A stretch of 64,000 bases of DNA from Straminergon stramineum (GCA_963920665.1 OY987266.1:8065001-8129000), one strand, 5' to 3'. Shown: positions 49,409 through 61,127, numbered from the stretch's first letter. The notes: generated by a model from the letters alone, not told the origin. Numbers and translations are program-made.

Positions 49409-50617
49409 ATGGGGACCGTTACTCCAGATGAATCCGTGTCCACGTCTGATTCCTGGAGTAGATTACCTGAAGATGTGGTAATTAGAGTCTTGTCCCGTCT
49501 GCCCGTGGCCCAGCTCTTCCGAGCCCGGACGGTATGCAAGCAATGGAACTCTCTCACTTCCACTCCCGAGTTTCGGACCCTCTGCACTGGTTCGCACCAA
49601 CCCTATTTTCCATTAGTAATAGCCCGTCGCTCCTACATGGGCAATTTAGGGATCTGCATCCTTCGAAAGGACGATCGAAGTGGGAACGATTTGTTCCGCG
49701 TCTTTTTTGGCTTCGACCATGAGACAGGCACATGGCAAAAACTCCCCCCTCTGGACTTTCTCCCGCGTGAAGCCCAAGTCCCTGTTGCAGCTGCTGGAGG
49801 AATCCTCTGTTTCAGAGGCAAGTCGAGCCTCTTCTTGTGCAATCCAGTCGCCAGAACCTGTGTTGTGCTTCCCGCAATCACATACAAGTGGCCGCCCTCT
49901 GTTTCGGTGCACATCTTGGTCGACCAAGTGACAGGCTCCTACAAGGTGATCATTGTTGGAAAGATCCGGCACAACTTTGTGACTGATTCCTTTAGGAGTA
50001 TTGCTATTTATGAGTCGACTACCAAAGCTTGGCGCGTCGTGGATGCTCAGCATCCATCCAAGGTCTTCTCTTATGGTCCCACTGCTGCGGTTTGTGGGAG
50101 TTTTGTGTACTGTGAGTCTATTTGCCATTGCGGTCATCGGGGTGTGATGGCGTATGACATGGAAGCGGAGGCTTGGCACAATGTGTTGCATGAGATTCCA
50201 CCGGACGAGCGTGGTGATTACCAGTTGACTCACGTGGTGGAGTGTGGGGGTGCGATTTACATGGTCATTGCTCGTGGGTTTGGGGGCGTTCCTACTGGCG
50301 TGTACATTCTTAAGCTGGAGCAGGGAAGCAAGCAGCTCTTCAACTCATGGAAGGAGGTCACGAATTTAGGGGATGAGTTTCTGGAGGATTTGCGGAACCG
50401 GTGGAACAGGGATTACGATGCTGGCATTGTGTGTGTTGGACATGGAACCCGCATTTGCATCTCAGCAGGGGTGAACTTGGTTCTGGTGTATGATGTACAG
50501 ACAGACGTGTGGAGTAAGCTCCCGACCTGCTCTTCTCGACTATTCGAATTGGGTGTGAATTTCAGTGCGGAGCCCATTCATTTTCCCATAGACTTGCGAT
50601 TGACGTCGTCGGTGTGA
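49409..50617 (+). CDS. F-box/kelch-type protein, single coding exon
   Basis: An uninterrupted frame of 402 residues starts at ATG in the favourable context CACCATGG. Residues 16-58 form an F-box (WSRLPEDVVIRVLSRLPVAQ, then RARTVCKQWNSL), which normally binds SKP1 in an SCF ubiquitin ligase. The remainder is a kelch/galactose-oxidase-like propeller, with repeating blocks such as HETGTWQKLPPLDFLP, LFLCNPVARTCVVLP, ESTTKAWRVVD, YDMEAEAWHNVLHEIPP and YDVQTDVWSKLP that would recruit substrates. Length and layout fit plant F-box/kelch proteins of the At3g61590/At5g15710 type. The substrate cannot be told. GC content is much higher than in the surroundings, and the lack of coding introns is usual in this family. 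Confidence 0.93.
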   Translation: MGTVTPDESVSTSDSWSRLPEDVVIRVLSRLPVAQLFRARTVCKQWNSLTSTPEFRTLCTGSHQPYFPLVIARRSYMGNLGICILRKDDRSGNDLFRVFFGFDHETGTWQKLPPLDFLPREAQVPVAAAGGILCFRGKSSLFLCNPVARTCVVLPAITYKWPPSVSVHILVDQVTGSYKVIIVGKIRHNFVTDSFRSIAIYESTTKAWRVVDAQHPSKVFSYGPTAAVCGSFVYCESICHCGHRGVMAYDMEAEAWHNVLHEIPPDERGDYQLTHVVECGGAIYMVIARGFGGVPTGVYILKLEQGSKQLFNSWKEVTNLGDEFLEDLRNRWNRDYDAGIVCVGHGTRICISAGVNLVLVYDVQTDVWSKLPTCSSRLFELGVNFSAEPIHFPIDLRLTSSV

Positions 50618-51279
50618 AGTGTTCTAGAGAGTGCGTAGGGATTAGGAGCCGCTTAGGAAGAAACTGGAAGGACTGATTTTGTGGTCACAGGATTCTGTAA
50701 ATGCATTTTTTGGCTATCCACGTGACTCTCATTTTGTCCACCAGAACCTACCAGAACCTAGCGTGTAGGTTTTGCCTCCAGTACAGGCCGTATATAGTTG
50801 TGATTTAGTTTTTAGTGTATTTAAATTGGGCATGGAGCAGGTCTTCTGAGGAGCAAGGCAGTTTAGGAGGTTTGGGTCGTTGAGTATCTTGCAATAAGCT
50901 GATCAATAAGGATATCCGTAAGTGCCTTAGAAAAGATAAACTGCCTTGGACAGATTTTGTGGCTGGAATCTCAGTAGGTATAGGCAAATCAAAAAATTCG
51001 CGTTGCAATGAAGAGCGCCAGTCTGAGAGCAACATGAAGAGCATGAACAGGATTCAGAGCAACAGAAAGAATGTTCATACAAACCACAACCATGTGCACA
51101 TGATGAGCACCGTTCTGCTCCTATCGCACGATGATAAGAGAGCAGTAACCCTGGAACGCCTGAGGGAGCCCAGACCCAGCTTCTGGATGATAATGGAAGC
51201 CTGTTAGAGGATCGTGCAAATCAATTTTTTTCATCCAATTTCTTTTGTGTGTAGTGCACTTGTTCTTCCCAATTTGTTT
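50618..51279. other. 3' flank of the F-box gene
   Basis: The probable 3' untranslated region carries a short duplication of CCAGAACCTA at about 50742-50760. The frame at 50959-51207 is not supported as a gene. Confidence 0.45.
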
Positions 51280-51455
51280 GGTGCTCGTTGAAAAATATCA
51301 TTATGGATATCATGCATATTTTTGTTTGAATTTGGAGGTGTGGGCCATTGGCGGATGATCTTTTTGTTAGGTGCTTGTTGAAAAATATCATTATGGGTAT
51401 CATGCACATTATTTTTTGTTAGAATTTGGATGTGTGGGCCATTGATGGATGATCT
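51280..51455. repeat. Two-copy tandem repeat, period 90 bp
   Basis: GTGCTCGTTGAAAAATATCA at 51281 recurs as GTGCTTGTTGAAAAATATCA at 51371. Both are followed by ATTATGG(A/G)TATCATGCA and by TGTGGGCCATTG. Minus-strand frames across it are artefacts of the repeat. Confidence 0.75.
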
Positions 51456-51963
51456 TGTAGTGTATTTGACAACTTCTAGCACCTCACACTAGATCTTAAT
51501 TTCATTGATGAAAATGATCTTTTTTGAATTTGATTCCAAGTATTGAAATGAAGCCAATTTTTATTTCAATTTGAGAGTTTCAAAAAACTTCCTAGAATGG
51601 ATATTTTATTAAAATTTTGAACATTGGACCTATTACCATGGTTAACTAAATTTCTATTTGTAGAGTGATGCAGAAAATTGGATTACAATGAGAATTTCAG
51701 ATTTTTTCAGCTAATTTTGTCTTGGATATGAAATCATTTTTTCATTTTTTCTTCAAAAATCACCAATAACCACCAATACTTTCAAATCATCACCAATAAA
51801 TCTGAAAACTTTATGAAAACTTTATAACTTATAGAAGACATGTGATTTCATCTCTGAAAAATACAATAAAATAATTCTCGCTCAACCGTTAGTTGAAAAA
51901 TAGAGGAAACAAAGTAAAAAAAATTGAGATAGATTGCACGGTGAAAGGCTCCATCCTTCGAAG

Positions 51964-52194
51964 GTTAACCCCTAAACGATGTGATGGACGTTTTTTGTCC
52001 AATGAATGACAAGGAATTCTCCTTTGTAGGACAAAATTGCAACTATTCATCCTCAGAATTAGGGGTGGAAAGGAGAGATCTTCTACAGTAGTTTGACTCC
52101 CAATGAATATTTTTGATTTTTTTGAGGTGGATGATGTCACACAGTTCCAAAATGGCTGATTTCCACGGTCACCAGCCCGGCGTTCAAGGGTTAA
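51964..52194. mobile_element. Small TTAA MITE, 0.23-kb family
   Basis: The left end is TTAA-CCCCTAAACGATG and the right end is CCCGGCGTTCAAGGG-TTAA. The interior is very similar to 14735-14964 (TTTTTTGTCCAATGAATGAC, AGGGGTGGAAAG, GTTTGACTCCCAATGA). The right end is better preserved than the left. Confidence 0.82.
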
Positions 52195-52763
52195 ACCAAT
52201 ACATTTCCATTATGCATAGCACTTTACTTCTACAGTATCAAATTGCTCAACTATTTATTATTGAACAATAATCGAAAAGGATTTGAACATACCGAAGTAT
52301 GTACTGTAAGTATTGGGATATGATTATACAAAGGTCACAATGTTTCACGTAAATGGTGACATCAACCCAGGAAGGAGCCTAGAAAGCAGCCGATCGATGA
52401 CAGAAAATCCCTCTATTGAAAACAGAGGTGCAGATGTTCATCCTTAGAATTTTGTGCCAAAAGGGAAGGTCTTCAAAAGGGAAGGTCCTGCACTGGAGTT
52501 TGACCTCTAATGAGTGCTTTTATTGACATTGGATCTAAAAGAATTATTTCCATGATGACCAACTTGTTTATCCTTGGAATTTTATGCCAAAAGGGGAGGT
52601 CTTGAACTGTAGTTTGACCTCCAATGAATGCTATTATTCACACTATCAAAAAGGATTATTTTCATGGTGACCAACTTGTTGTTTCAAAGTTAATTAATAC
52701 TTTAATATTCCCTTGGAACCCATATACCTATACATGGCATAAAGGTTCATAAAATTTCATACC
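52195..52763. other. Spacer with partial copies of the 0.23-kb element
   Basis: Two pieces of the same family, with words such as TTCATCCTTAGAATTTTGTG and GTTTGACCTC(T/C)AATGA, lie at about 52380-52690. Neither has both ends, so they are fragments. Confidence 0.55.
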
Positions 52764-54292
52764 TTAACTCCTAAAGTTCTATGACTATGATATCACCAAA
52801 AAACCTCAAAAACTGCCATTTCTAAAACAAGTACCCAATTTTTGAAAAATATCATTTTTGGACACATGTAACCGTAGGATCTTGTATTAAACTAGATTGA
52901 GAAGATGTGGAAAAAAATTCAGAAAATTCCACCATGTAGATTACAAGATATTAGCATTTGAAGTGACAAAAATCCTTTTGGGGGCCTTGTGAAAAAACTG
53001 GCAGCTGCACTTCACAAGGTCACATTTGTATGAAAAAATGTCCAAAATGGTGGTGCTTCATTAGATTTATTCTTCAATTCAAGTTGACTACATGCTTGAA
53101 AATTTTTAGATCATTTGGAATTGTGCAACATATGGGAAAAAAATAGTAAGTAGAAAGATGTAGAGAATGATTCAAAATACTAAATTGTTAACAATTTATT
53201 AATGGAATTGAAAAATCCCAATCCCAATGGTTGTAATGTTGTAATAGACAATCTACATCTAATGATTTTTATTTTTTTTCAAAAAATATTGAAAATTGAG
53301 TTAAGTAAAGGACTCCAAAGTTTATTTTAAAGTAGAGAATCCATACTTGCCCGCAAACTAAAACATCTCATAACTTTTGACTCATTGATCAAAATGAAAT
53401 GATTCAAAGCTTTCTATGTAAGGTAGAAGGCTCAAGAATGGCACATCTAAAGAGAAAAACAAATGTGTAGAAGAAACTGGTTGTCCAATGATTTCCAATT
53501 TTTTTGGTAAATAGAGAAATGGAAAAGAAACAAACTACAATTTCAATTGTAATTTTCTGAATTAGAGTGAATTAGATATGATTATCCAAAGTGAAAAGTT
53601 TGTTGGTTGCTAATAATGGTCATAGACTTTAGCAATAATGAATTATCATGTACCTTTGAAAAGAGCAAATCAGTCCAAAAATAGATGAAGTGGGTGCTCA
53701 CTATGTTCAAGAAAGTTCCATAATGTGGGAATAGAGTGTCCTAAATCGAGCAAGAAAAATTTATACCTTGAAATTTATATTTATAATTTTTTTCTTATTG
53801 TCATCTTGAATTCTGTGTTCACAATTAAATGATGCATTCATGATTAGTGAATCACACATAATAATAGTCCAGAAGCATTGCTCATTGCCCTAAAACCATG
53901 CACTTGCAATCACATTTTCCTACCTCAAAAAATGGTGTCCATTTCAACAACCACATGCTCTGTACATGGATTGCACCTATGGTCGCTTCTAAAATAAATA
54001 AATATATATATGTATGTATAAATCTAGAAAACCAATTTCAAATTTTTATTTTTGAAAAAAAATGATTTTTTCAAATCTGCCCAAACTGCTTGAGCTGAGA
54101 AATAAACTACATATTAGGCCATAACTTTTGACTCATATTTCCAAATGCCTTGAAATTTAGTGCACATGAAAGATATTCCTCGTCCACACCTTTTATTAAA
54201 GTTTGGGCCCAAAACATGGAAATCTCTAGTCACATGTACCTACCCAAAAAAGTTATATTGCCCCAAAGCACATATTGGTCCTTTACGGTTAA
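52764..54292. mobile_element. Long TTAA element, inverse orientation
   Basis: The left end is TTAA-CTCCTAAAGTTCTATG and the right end is ATTGGTCCTTTACGG-TTAA. Read on the minus strand, the left part resembles the right part of the 0.9-kb family (complement of AATGCTAATATCTTG, ACCACATG and AAGATCCTACGGTT). It is about 1.5 kb, longer than other members, so either extra sequence is nested inside or two elements are joined. Confidence 0.6.
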
Positions 54293-54680
54293 GTTAGGTT
54301 GTGTGTTTTATTTGTTACGTTGAGATCTCATGGACCGTGTGTCCCCCGACCACATGCTTGGTACCATCACAAAGCACTCAATGAGGAGGGGTGCACAGGC
54401 TTTGTTTCGTCATGTTTGGGCCTAAGGTATGAAAGTTATTGATTTTCAAAGTTTGTATGAATTAAAAAATTAGAAAATCACTTTTACTTTTCTTTTGGCT
54501 TTGGCAACGGCACAGGGCACACTAGTCCTCATTATGTATTGATATACAACTGGGTACATCCCTGCCCCCTAAGGTTCGATGATTGAAACACAAGATGTGA
54601 TATTAGAGAAGGTGACAAACAAAAGGGGTCCAGATGCACTCCACTAAAAAACATCAAGTACCGTAGTGCTGTTGGAGCTT
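54293..54680. other. Spacer before the caleosin promoter
   Basis: No gene or element was identified. Composition rises in GC from about 54660. Confidence 0.45.
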
Positions 54681-55395
54681 CATGAGCGTGGCCACGTGAC
54701 GAGCATTCAAGCTCCTCCGCCACGCTAAGTCCTCTGCATGCCCTCTGCGCCTTGCACCCACTTCGCCGTTTGATCACTCCCATTCAATTCCAATCTGTGC
54801 ACACAACAGACCGACAAGCTGAACATATTTTTTCTATTTTTTGTGTTAACGAGTTTGTGTTCCATGCAAAGCTACTGTAGCTTATGGACTAGCAAATGAG
54901 GCCGGGGTGCACAACTTGACATGAGGCATCCAAGCATTGCCCACACGTGGATGGGCGCGGTAAGTTTCCTCTTTTAAATCGCCACGTGACTTCAATCCAA
55001 GTCTGAATTGCAATATCCAGCGCCATGCAGCTGCTCCCCACGGTGAGATTAAAACCTCGATCAGAAGCCATGCATTACACAGTACATGCATTCGGAACCT
55101 CAACTCTAGTGTACTTAAACAGCTCGTCGTCCTCATTCTCTTGATAGCATTCAATCGCACATTTTGCCAAGTTTTAATCAGCCATCTCCTTCTCCTTCTG
55201 TTGATAGCACTCAATTCTCACAAGCGAATTCCATACTTGGCCAAGCTACGATAGAAATAGCCATCTCCTCCTTTTGATAGTATTCAAATTCTCATCAGAA
55301 GAGAATTGCATATTCTGCCAAAAGTAAAATTAGCGATCTTCTTCCCATTCTATTGCAGATATATTCGCCCGCATAGGTAGACCTGTAGAAGTAGA
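54681..55395 (+). promoter_or_regulatory. Caleosin promoter with ABRE/G-box and RY motifs
   Basis: CACGTG cores lie at 54693-54698, 54944-54949 and 54983-54988, in the contexts GCCACGTGAC, ACACGTGG and GCCACGTGAC, which fit ABA-response elements bound by bZIP factors. RY words CATGCA lie at 55024-55029, 55069-55074 and 55085-55090 and fit B3 factors of the ABI3 class. All lie 300-700 bp before the ATG. A TC-rich leader with repeated CCATCTCCT words and TTGATAG(C/T)A spans 55135-55300. The arrangement suggests ABA- or desiccation-linked expression, as known for many caleosins. The transcription start is not located. Confidence 0.6.
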
Positions 55396-57609
55396 ATGAG
55401 TACTCTTGTGGCTGGGCGGGTGCAAGGGCTCGGGGCAGTTCAACCTCTGCAGCTGCAGCTATGGAACACCAAGACGACGAGAGCTGCTTCACGCGTGTCG
55501 TTTCGGACCATGGCGGTGACGAATCCCAACTTGAAGTCGAAGTCTGCGCAAGATCAAACAGACAAATCCAACGCAAAGGGGGAAAATTCAGCAGGCTCGG
55601 TCGCCATGGAGACGGTGGCTAAGAAGGCGCCCGTCACGTCAGACAGGAATGTGTCCCACAAGGACCTCCCCATCGAAAATGCCCGTAGGCACTCCCTCCC
55701 ACATTTCAAATTCTAACTGCAAATTTTCGGAGCGTATGGTTGATTTCAGTTAAAAGCTGTGCAGAAAGAATCTACAGTTTATTTTGGCAAGCATGTTGAA
55801 GCTGCAGCTGACCACGAATGTCGTTCTGTCGCGAGAAAGTTCCTAAAAGCAATTACTGACTTCATTGCTTGATAATTCTGTTCCTTGAATTTTCCACAGG
55901 AGAAAACTAATGTGGGAATTGCACAGATGTCCTCCTGTGTCCAAATTCGATTCCTAGAGTACCGTAGCATATTCTATTCTGTCGTCACTGGACATTGGCT
56001 ATGGAACCCTTCAAAAATTCCATAGACGGACATTTTGGATTTGTATTGTGTGGCTTCCTTTCAAACTTTGCTGGCACAAAAAAATGAGTTCTGATCCAAT
56101 TTGTTTGATCCAATTCGTGTGGCCCTTTCGCTAAGACAAAATGCAATGCGCCTGGCGAAATTGCGTGCTGTGTTGCTGATATATGATGTTGAATTAAATT
56201 GATCGCAGATTTGCCAAGGGCACTGGCAGCAGTGGACGCGCAGCACCCCGAGGGAACCGTAAACCGCCCTCACAACGACTACACCGTGCTGCAACAGCAT
56301 TGCGCCTTCTTCGACCGCAACGGCGATGGCGTGATCTTCCCACAGGAGACCTATCAAGGCTTTCGCGCGCTCGGCTACTCGCCCACCATCTCGGTGCTCG
56401 CGGCTTTTGTCATCAACGGCTCCTTCAGCTACCCGACCTACGATGTAATCCTCGCCTCATTCATTTTCTTAGAGCTAAATTTCGCCAGATTTTCATTAGA
56501 AATTCGTCTGGCTTCAACCCTAAACCCTGATTTCAGAACGAAATCCTATTCTTTTTTCCGATTTCAACAATAAATCATCAAAATTGCTCCACTCTTCCTC
56601 TTAGAATTAAATTTCGCCAGATTTAGATAACATACTGATCTGGCTACAACTCTAAACCCTAGACTCTGAATTTCAGAACGAAATGCGATTCTTCACCTTG
56701 ATTTCAACAGAAATTGGTTACAAATCGCAGCTGGTTACAAATAGCTGTAATTATATCACAGCTACCACCACAACAAAATTGCTCATCGAATTCGGGGAGC
56801 GACAACGCTGATTTCGATTACATGAGCAACTGTAGGTTTGGTAATTGTTGTTAAGCCTAAAACCTCAGCCCATGATTTGATGGGGCGTTTGTACCGTGCA
56901 GGGATGGATTCCAGACCCGCGGTTTCCGATTTACTTGGATAAGGTGCACCGCACCAAGCACGGGAGCGACACGGAGGTTTATGACACGGAGGGAAGATTT
57001 GTGCCTGCGAAGTTTGAGGAGATTTTCAACAAGTATGCAAAGATTAGGTCGGATGCGATGACTTACGATGAGATTATTCGCATGGCGGACGCACTTCGGA
57101 ATGTGAACGATCCTTATGGGTGGTCGGCGGCGAAACTGGAGTGGGGGTTCACTTTCTGGCTGGTGAAGGACGAGGAAGGGTTTGCGAGTAAGGAGAAGAT
57201 CCGAGGGGTGTACGATGGAAGCTTCTTCGACCAGGTGGGTTAAACCCTATTATTGTTTGGTACAATTTTACTTATGATCTTGATTAGTTGCAAATCCTAC
57301 ACATTTGGCAAAACGATCTATTAACCCTGAGTATCTAACCCTAGACTTTCGATGGGAGGCATTCTTGACCGGTCGACGTAAACCCTAAAACCAAGACTGG
57401 CAACCTTCCACTGTTGCATTGTGTCTTCTACAGTGATTATCTGGAAACTCTGGTGTCTACTGATGACATTAGAAAATGTGTCTCATCTAACCATTTTGCT
57501 AAACTTTGTGAGAAATATCTTCACTGACCAGGTGGAGAGGGAGATCAAGCAAGGCCAGAACAAGGACAAGAAGGTGGAGCTGGACAAAATCGAGGCCAAG
57601 AACAACTGA
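55396..57609 (+). CDS. Caleosin / peroxygenase, four exons, N-terminally extended
   Basis: Exons 55396-55684, 56209-56444, 56902-57234 and 57532-57609 join in frame to 311 residues, longer than most caleosins (about 200-250). LPRALAAVDAQHPEGT starts the caleosin domain. An EF-hand loop, DRNGDGVIFPQE, covers 132-143. His127 (QQHCAFFD) and His195 (KHGSD) match the two haem-ligand histidines of plant peroxygenases. The hydrophobic stretch ISVLAAFVINGSFSYP is the lipid-inserting segment, followed by the conserved GWIPDPRFPIYLDKVHRTKH and TEVYDTEGRFVP. The last exon is Lys/Glu-rich. The first 95 residues are Ser/Ala/Arg-rich with few acids up to about residue 45, resembling a transit peptide. Caleosins sit on oil bodies or membranes and oxidise fatty-acid hydroperoxides. 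The first exon is the least certain part. Telo-box-like AAACCCTAA words occur in its introns. Confidence 0.92.
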
Positions 57610-58121
57610 TCCTAAACAGGATCGAAGCTAGTTGTGGATGTAGAGTGTGCAATTCGGAAGGTAGATTACAATTGTGCATATTGTGCATAGCAGTGTTTCA
57701 CAAATGTGGCTGAATTTAGCGAAACTTCTACTTCTACAGATGTTTTCTATTGCTACCAAGAATGCGGAAAGTTTAGCGCATTCAGTAGGTTTTTTAGGAA
57801 CTTGAGATTGTTATAAAAATCGCATTTGGGATCACTGGTGCATAGCTTACGAAAGAGAGAAATTTGATGAGAATTCTTGAACGAGTTGTAGATATTGTAT
57901 GTCTGGAAAGGAGGTAATGAATTATGCTTGATTATGATAGTTGGAGGTAGTTGATTGTCGGTGGGTTTTTTGCAATTTCGTTTTCATTTTAATGAAGTTA
58001 TTAGCGGCCAGTAGAGAAATCCAAACTCAACTTGTTTTGTAATTTTTCAACACTTGGGTACTGTTTTGTGAATTTTTGAAGTTGAATGTAAAGGATATTT
58101 TCACAAGTCACTAATCTCTTC
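57610..58121. other. 3' flank of the caleosin gene
   Basis: Probable 3' untranslated sequence; no additional gene is seen. Confidence 0.5.
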
Positions 58122-58766
58122 TTAACCCCAAAATGCCCAAGGACTGTTTGGAGCTTCTTGAAATTTGCTCTAAATTGAACAAAAAGTCAACATTTTCATT
58201 AGTTGTACTAATTTCTTTTGAATTGTAACTGTACAAATTCAAACTAGACATGTTAGAGATCACATAGGAAAAGAAAACATAACAATATTACTTACAGATT
58301 GAAGGATTATAATGTTTGATCATGAGGGCGTAAAAACTATGAAAATTTTTTAATTCACTTTTTGCATGTGAACTCTAAAAAGTTGGTCACTAAAAAAATA
58401 TGAGGTTAAAGGGCCTAGCATATACAACACCAATCAATTTACGTTTTTTCAAAATCTATTCTACAATTTTTTTAAATGAATTTCTAATGTGATTTTGCCT
58501 CCAAGATCTAGTGTATTTGAGGCTCATTTCCAAAAGCCCTCAACACTATGGGAAGTCAAGATTGCATTGGGTATCCTTGCACAAAATCTTCAATAGAAAA
58601 ATCATAATCCTTTATTTTTCAGATTAGCTTTTTGATCCTAAAACTAGACTTCAAAAAGAATTCTCCAAAAATATAAACTAATAATAATAGCAATTTGGTT
58701 GGATTTTACTTAACTTCAAAGTTTTCCAAACACCACATTTGGGTGCCTTGGGCATTTAGGGGTTAA
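58122..58766. mobile_element. TTAA MITE, 0.65-kb family, well-preserved ends
   Basis: The left end is TTAA-CCCCAAAATGCCCAAGG and the right end is CCTTGGGCATTTAGGGG-TTAA, pairing at 15 or more of 17 positions. The interior matches the element at 33226 throughout. The ends differ from the GGACCA families after the first few bases, so this is a separate family sharing only CCCC(T/A)AAA and the TTAA site. Confidence 0.86.
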
Positions 58767-60540
58767 TCAGATAGCTATGAAGTACAAAACATTGTGGCAT
58801 TTGTTTGTCTACAATGATGCTAGTGTGTGAGCATGAAAATGTTAGCATGTGAGCCTTGAGTGTATATATAAGTAGATATCCTACAATTATTGAAAGTGAT
58901 TATAATATAAACATCTATAATATAGGTATTTAAGACATAGTTACATTGTAATCATGGAAGGTTTCTATAATTTAGAGACCTACAACATAGGTGTATAGTC
59001 TTCTAGGCTCGTGGGCTCATGCTTCTAAGCTCACATAATAGCAACCCTCCTTCTGCGGCTCGGGTGAAATTGACCATTTTATTATAATAAGTATTGTAAC
59101 TATTTTAGGTGAGTGTTGTGGCCATTTTAAATATATTGTATGTTGGTTTTGAGGTGTTTAATAATCCACTTGCTCTATTTGGGTAATATACTTCAAAAAT
59201 TCACAACAAATTCAATACATTGAATTAATATAAATCTTCTATTGCCTTTTTCTAATTTTGTGTATATGCAAGAATGTAAAAAAAAATAGCTATCCTATAA
59301 GAGTTTATTTGAGGTCTTTCATTGAATACAATTGTATAGATTATTGATGTCTTATAGGCTCTCAAATAAGGGATATTTCATCCATCTAAATTGACGAGTC
59401 AATTTGGATACCTCTTGTAGATTTTGAAGACCCATTTAGTTTAGAGAATCATTAAAAGTTAGTGAAATTGGAAGCTAAGTAAACAAACATTCAATCAATC
59501 TAATTGAAATTAATTGTCATTGATTGACCAATGAAGTGGATTCATTGAAGTGATAATGTTGAATTTATTAATATAATTAATGCCAAAAATAGAAGTTGAT
59601 TTAAAATGTTCCACATTCACACATAGTGTTGGTTTTGGATATTCACACTTTTTCAATTAAAAATCGAGACGCCAAAGAGAATACAAGGAATGATTGAACT
59701 TCATAATAGAAAAAAATACATGAATGCAAATGTACACTATATGCTACATTGATGTAACTATGTATATCAACCATGCCAATATATAATGCAAGTGGTTTTT
59801 TTCAAAGCAATTTGCATTGAAATCATGTACAGCTACTACTTATAATTATGCTTCACTTCACTATCTACATATGTTATCTTTCATTTCAGGTTCCTTTAAG
59901 TCTAAGCATATAAGCATTCATATTCTGAAAAAACGTATGTATGCATGCATATATGTATATGTATATGTGTGTATATGTATTTTCATTCTTCATAAAAATT
60001 ACATGTATTTGAACATGTATTTGAAATCAAGTTTACAAGATCTAAATGCATTGATTTTGGGATTGTCTAGTAGTCATTTATCACTTCCTATTAGATGTGC
60101 TCATAGAATTTCATAGAATTTTTTATTATCAAGTCTAAATTATCTTCAATGGTTAAGTTGAAAAACCACTTTGGATGTTACCACTAATAGATGATACTAA
60201 TCCTATTGCTACCATGTTGAACTTCAAACATTGTATCCATTCAACAAAACAAAGTGAAGTAATCAACTTAAGAATGTTTGTAAAATAGCGATGGCTTGAG
60301 TAGTGATTTGCTATTTTAATTTGTTCTAAAAAATTTTGGCCTTAAAGTAAATTTAACTATTGTAGGAGCATGACAAGGAAAGACATCAATTAATTCTTCT
60401 AGCTGGAGGGAACAAAAGTAAATGTAGTTTCAAAAATACCTAAGAATATTATCTCTTCTTTTCTAACCCTCATTTTGTGAAATTTTGTGATATGCCTTTG
60501 GAGGCTGTCTTTTGAGTGGATAGTGAGGAGGCTGTTTGAA
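58767..60540. other. AT-rich spacer, nothing recognised
   Basis: A TA/TG simple repeat (ATGTATATGTATATGTGTG) lies near 59950-59980. No gene was found; the 99-codon frame at 59817-60116 is built on that repeat. Confidence 0.5.
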
Positions 60541-60570
60541 GCAATTAAAATTGGGTTCAATTTTAATTGC
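60541..60570. repeat. Perfect 13-bp hairpin with a 4-base loop
   Basis: GCAATTAAAATTG and CAATTTTAATTGC flank GGTT. It directly precedes the C-rich block at 60576 and may be one end of an unidentified element; AATTAATT recurs after the G-run at about 60953. Confidence 0.7.
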
Positions 60571-60960
60571 GCAAACACCCCCCCCACCTTGTATTAAAAA
60601 TCAGTAACCCCCAGGTGAGAAATTTTCTGGAGCCCCCCCCCCTTCAATCTTGTATTTTCAAAAACGAAGTCGAAATACAATCGATATGGGATAATCTGTA
60701 TCTGTTTTTGTTTTCCGTATCTGTATCTGCATCCATATCTATTCTGTATCCGTATCCGTGTATATGGTATCCGTATCTGTGTATATGGTATATGTATCCA
60801 TATATGTCTGTATTTGTTCTTCGTATCCGTATACATATCAGTATATATATGGTATGTGTACGGTATCAGGATCAACGGCAGGGAAGGGGGTGTTTTTATT
60901 TATTTTTTAAAAAGATCAATGGCTACTAATTTTTTGGGGAGGGGGGGGGGCCTAATTAAT
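60571..60960. repeat. Simple-sequence block: C-runs, TATCYG microsatellite, G-run
   Basis: C-runs lie at about 60577-60585 and 60634-60643. A TATCYG/TATCCG hexamer array lies at about 60685-60850. A G-run lies at about 60938-60951. Frames through it on both strands (for example 60567-60929) are low complexity and not genes. Confidence 0.75.
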
Positions 60961-61127
60961 TGAGCAAGAATTGCTCTATCTTTTCAATGGATAGTGAATC
61001 TCTATTTCACCTCTCAAATTTTGGTTAGTCTTTTTTTCTTACTCATGCACTCTTTTCAAAAAGAACTTCAACCAATGTAACCACAATTAAAAATGATCAA
61101 TTCATTGATCATAAGATTGTAGTAGAG

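Noticed and set aside
60567..60929. 120-codon open frame and its antisense partner
   Set aside because: Both are translations of the TATCYG microsatellite and C-runs.
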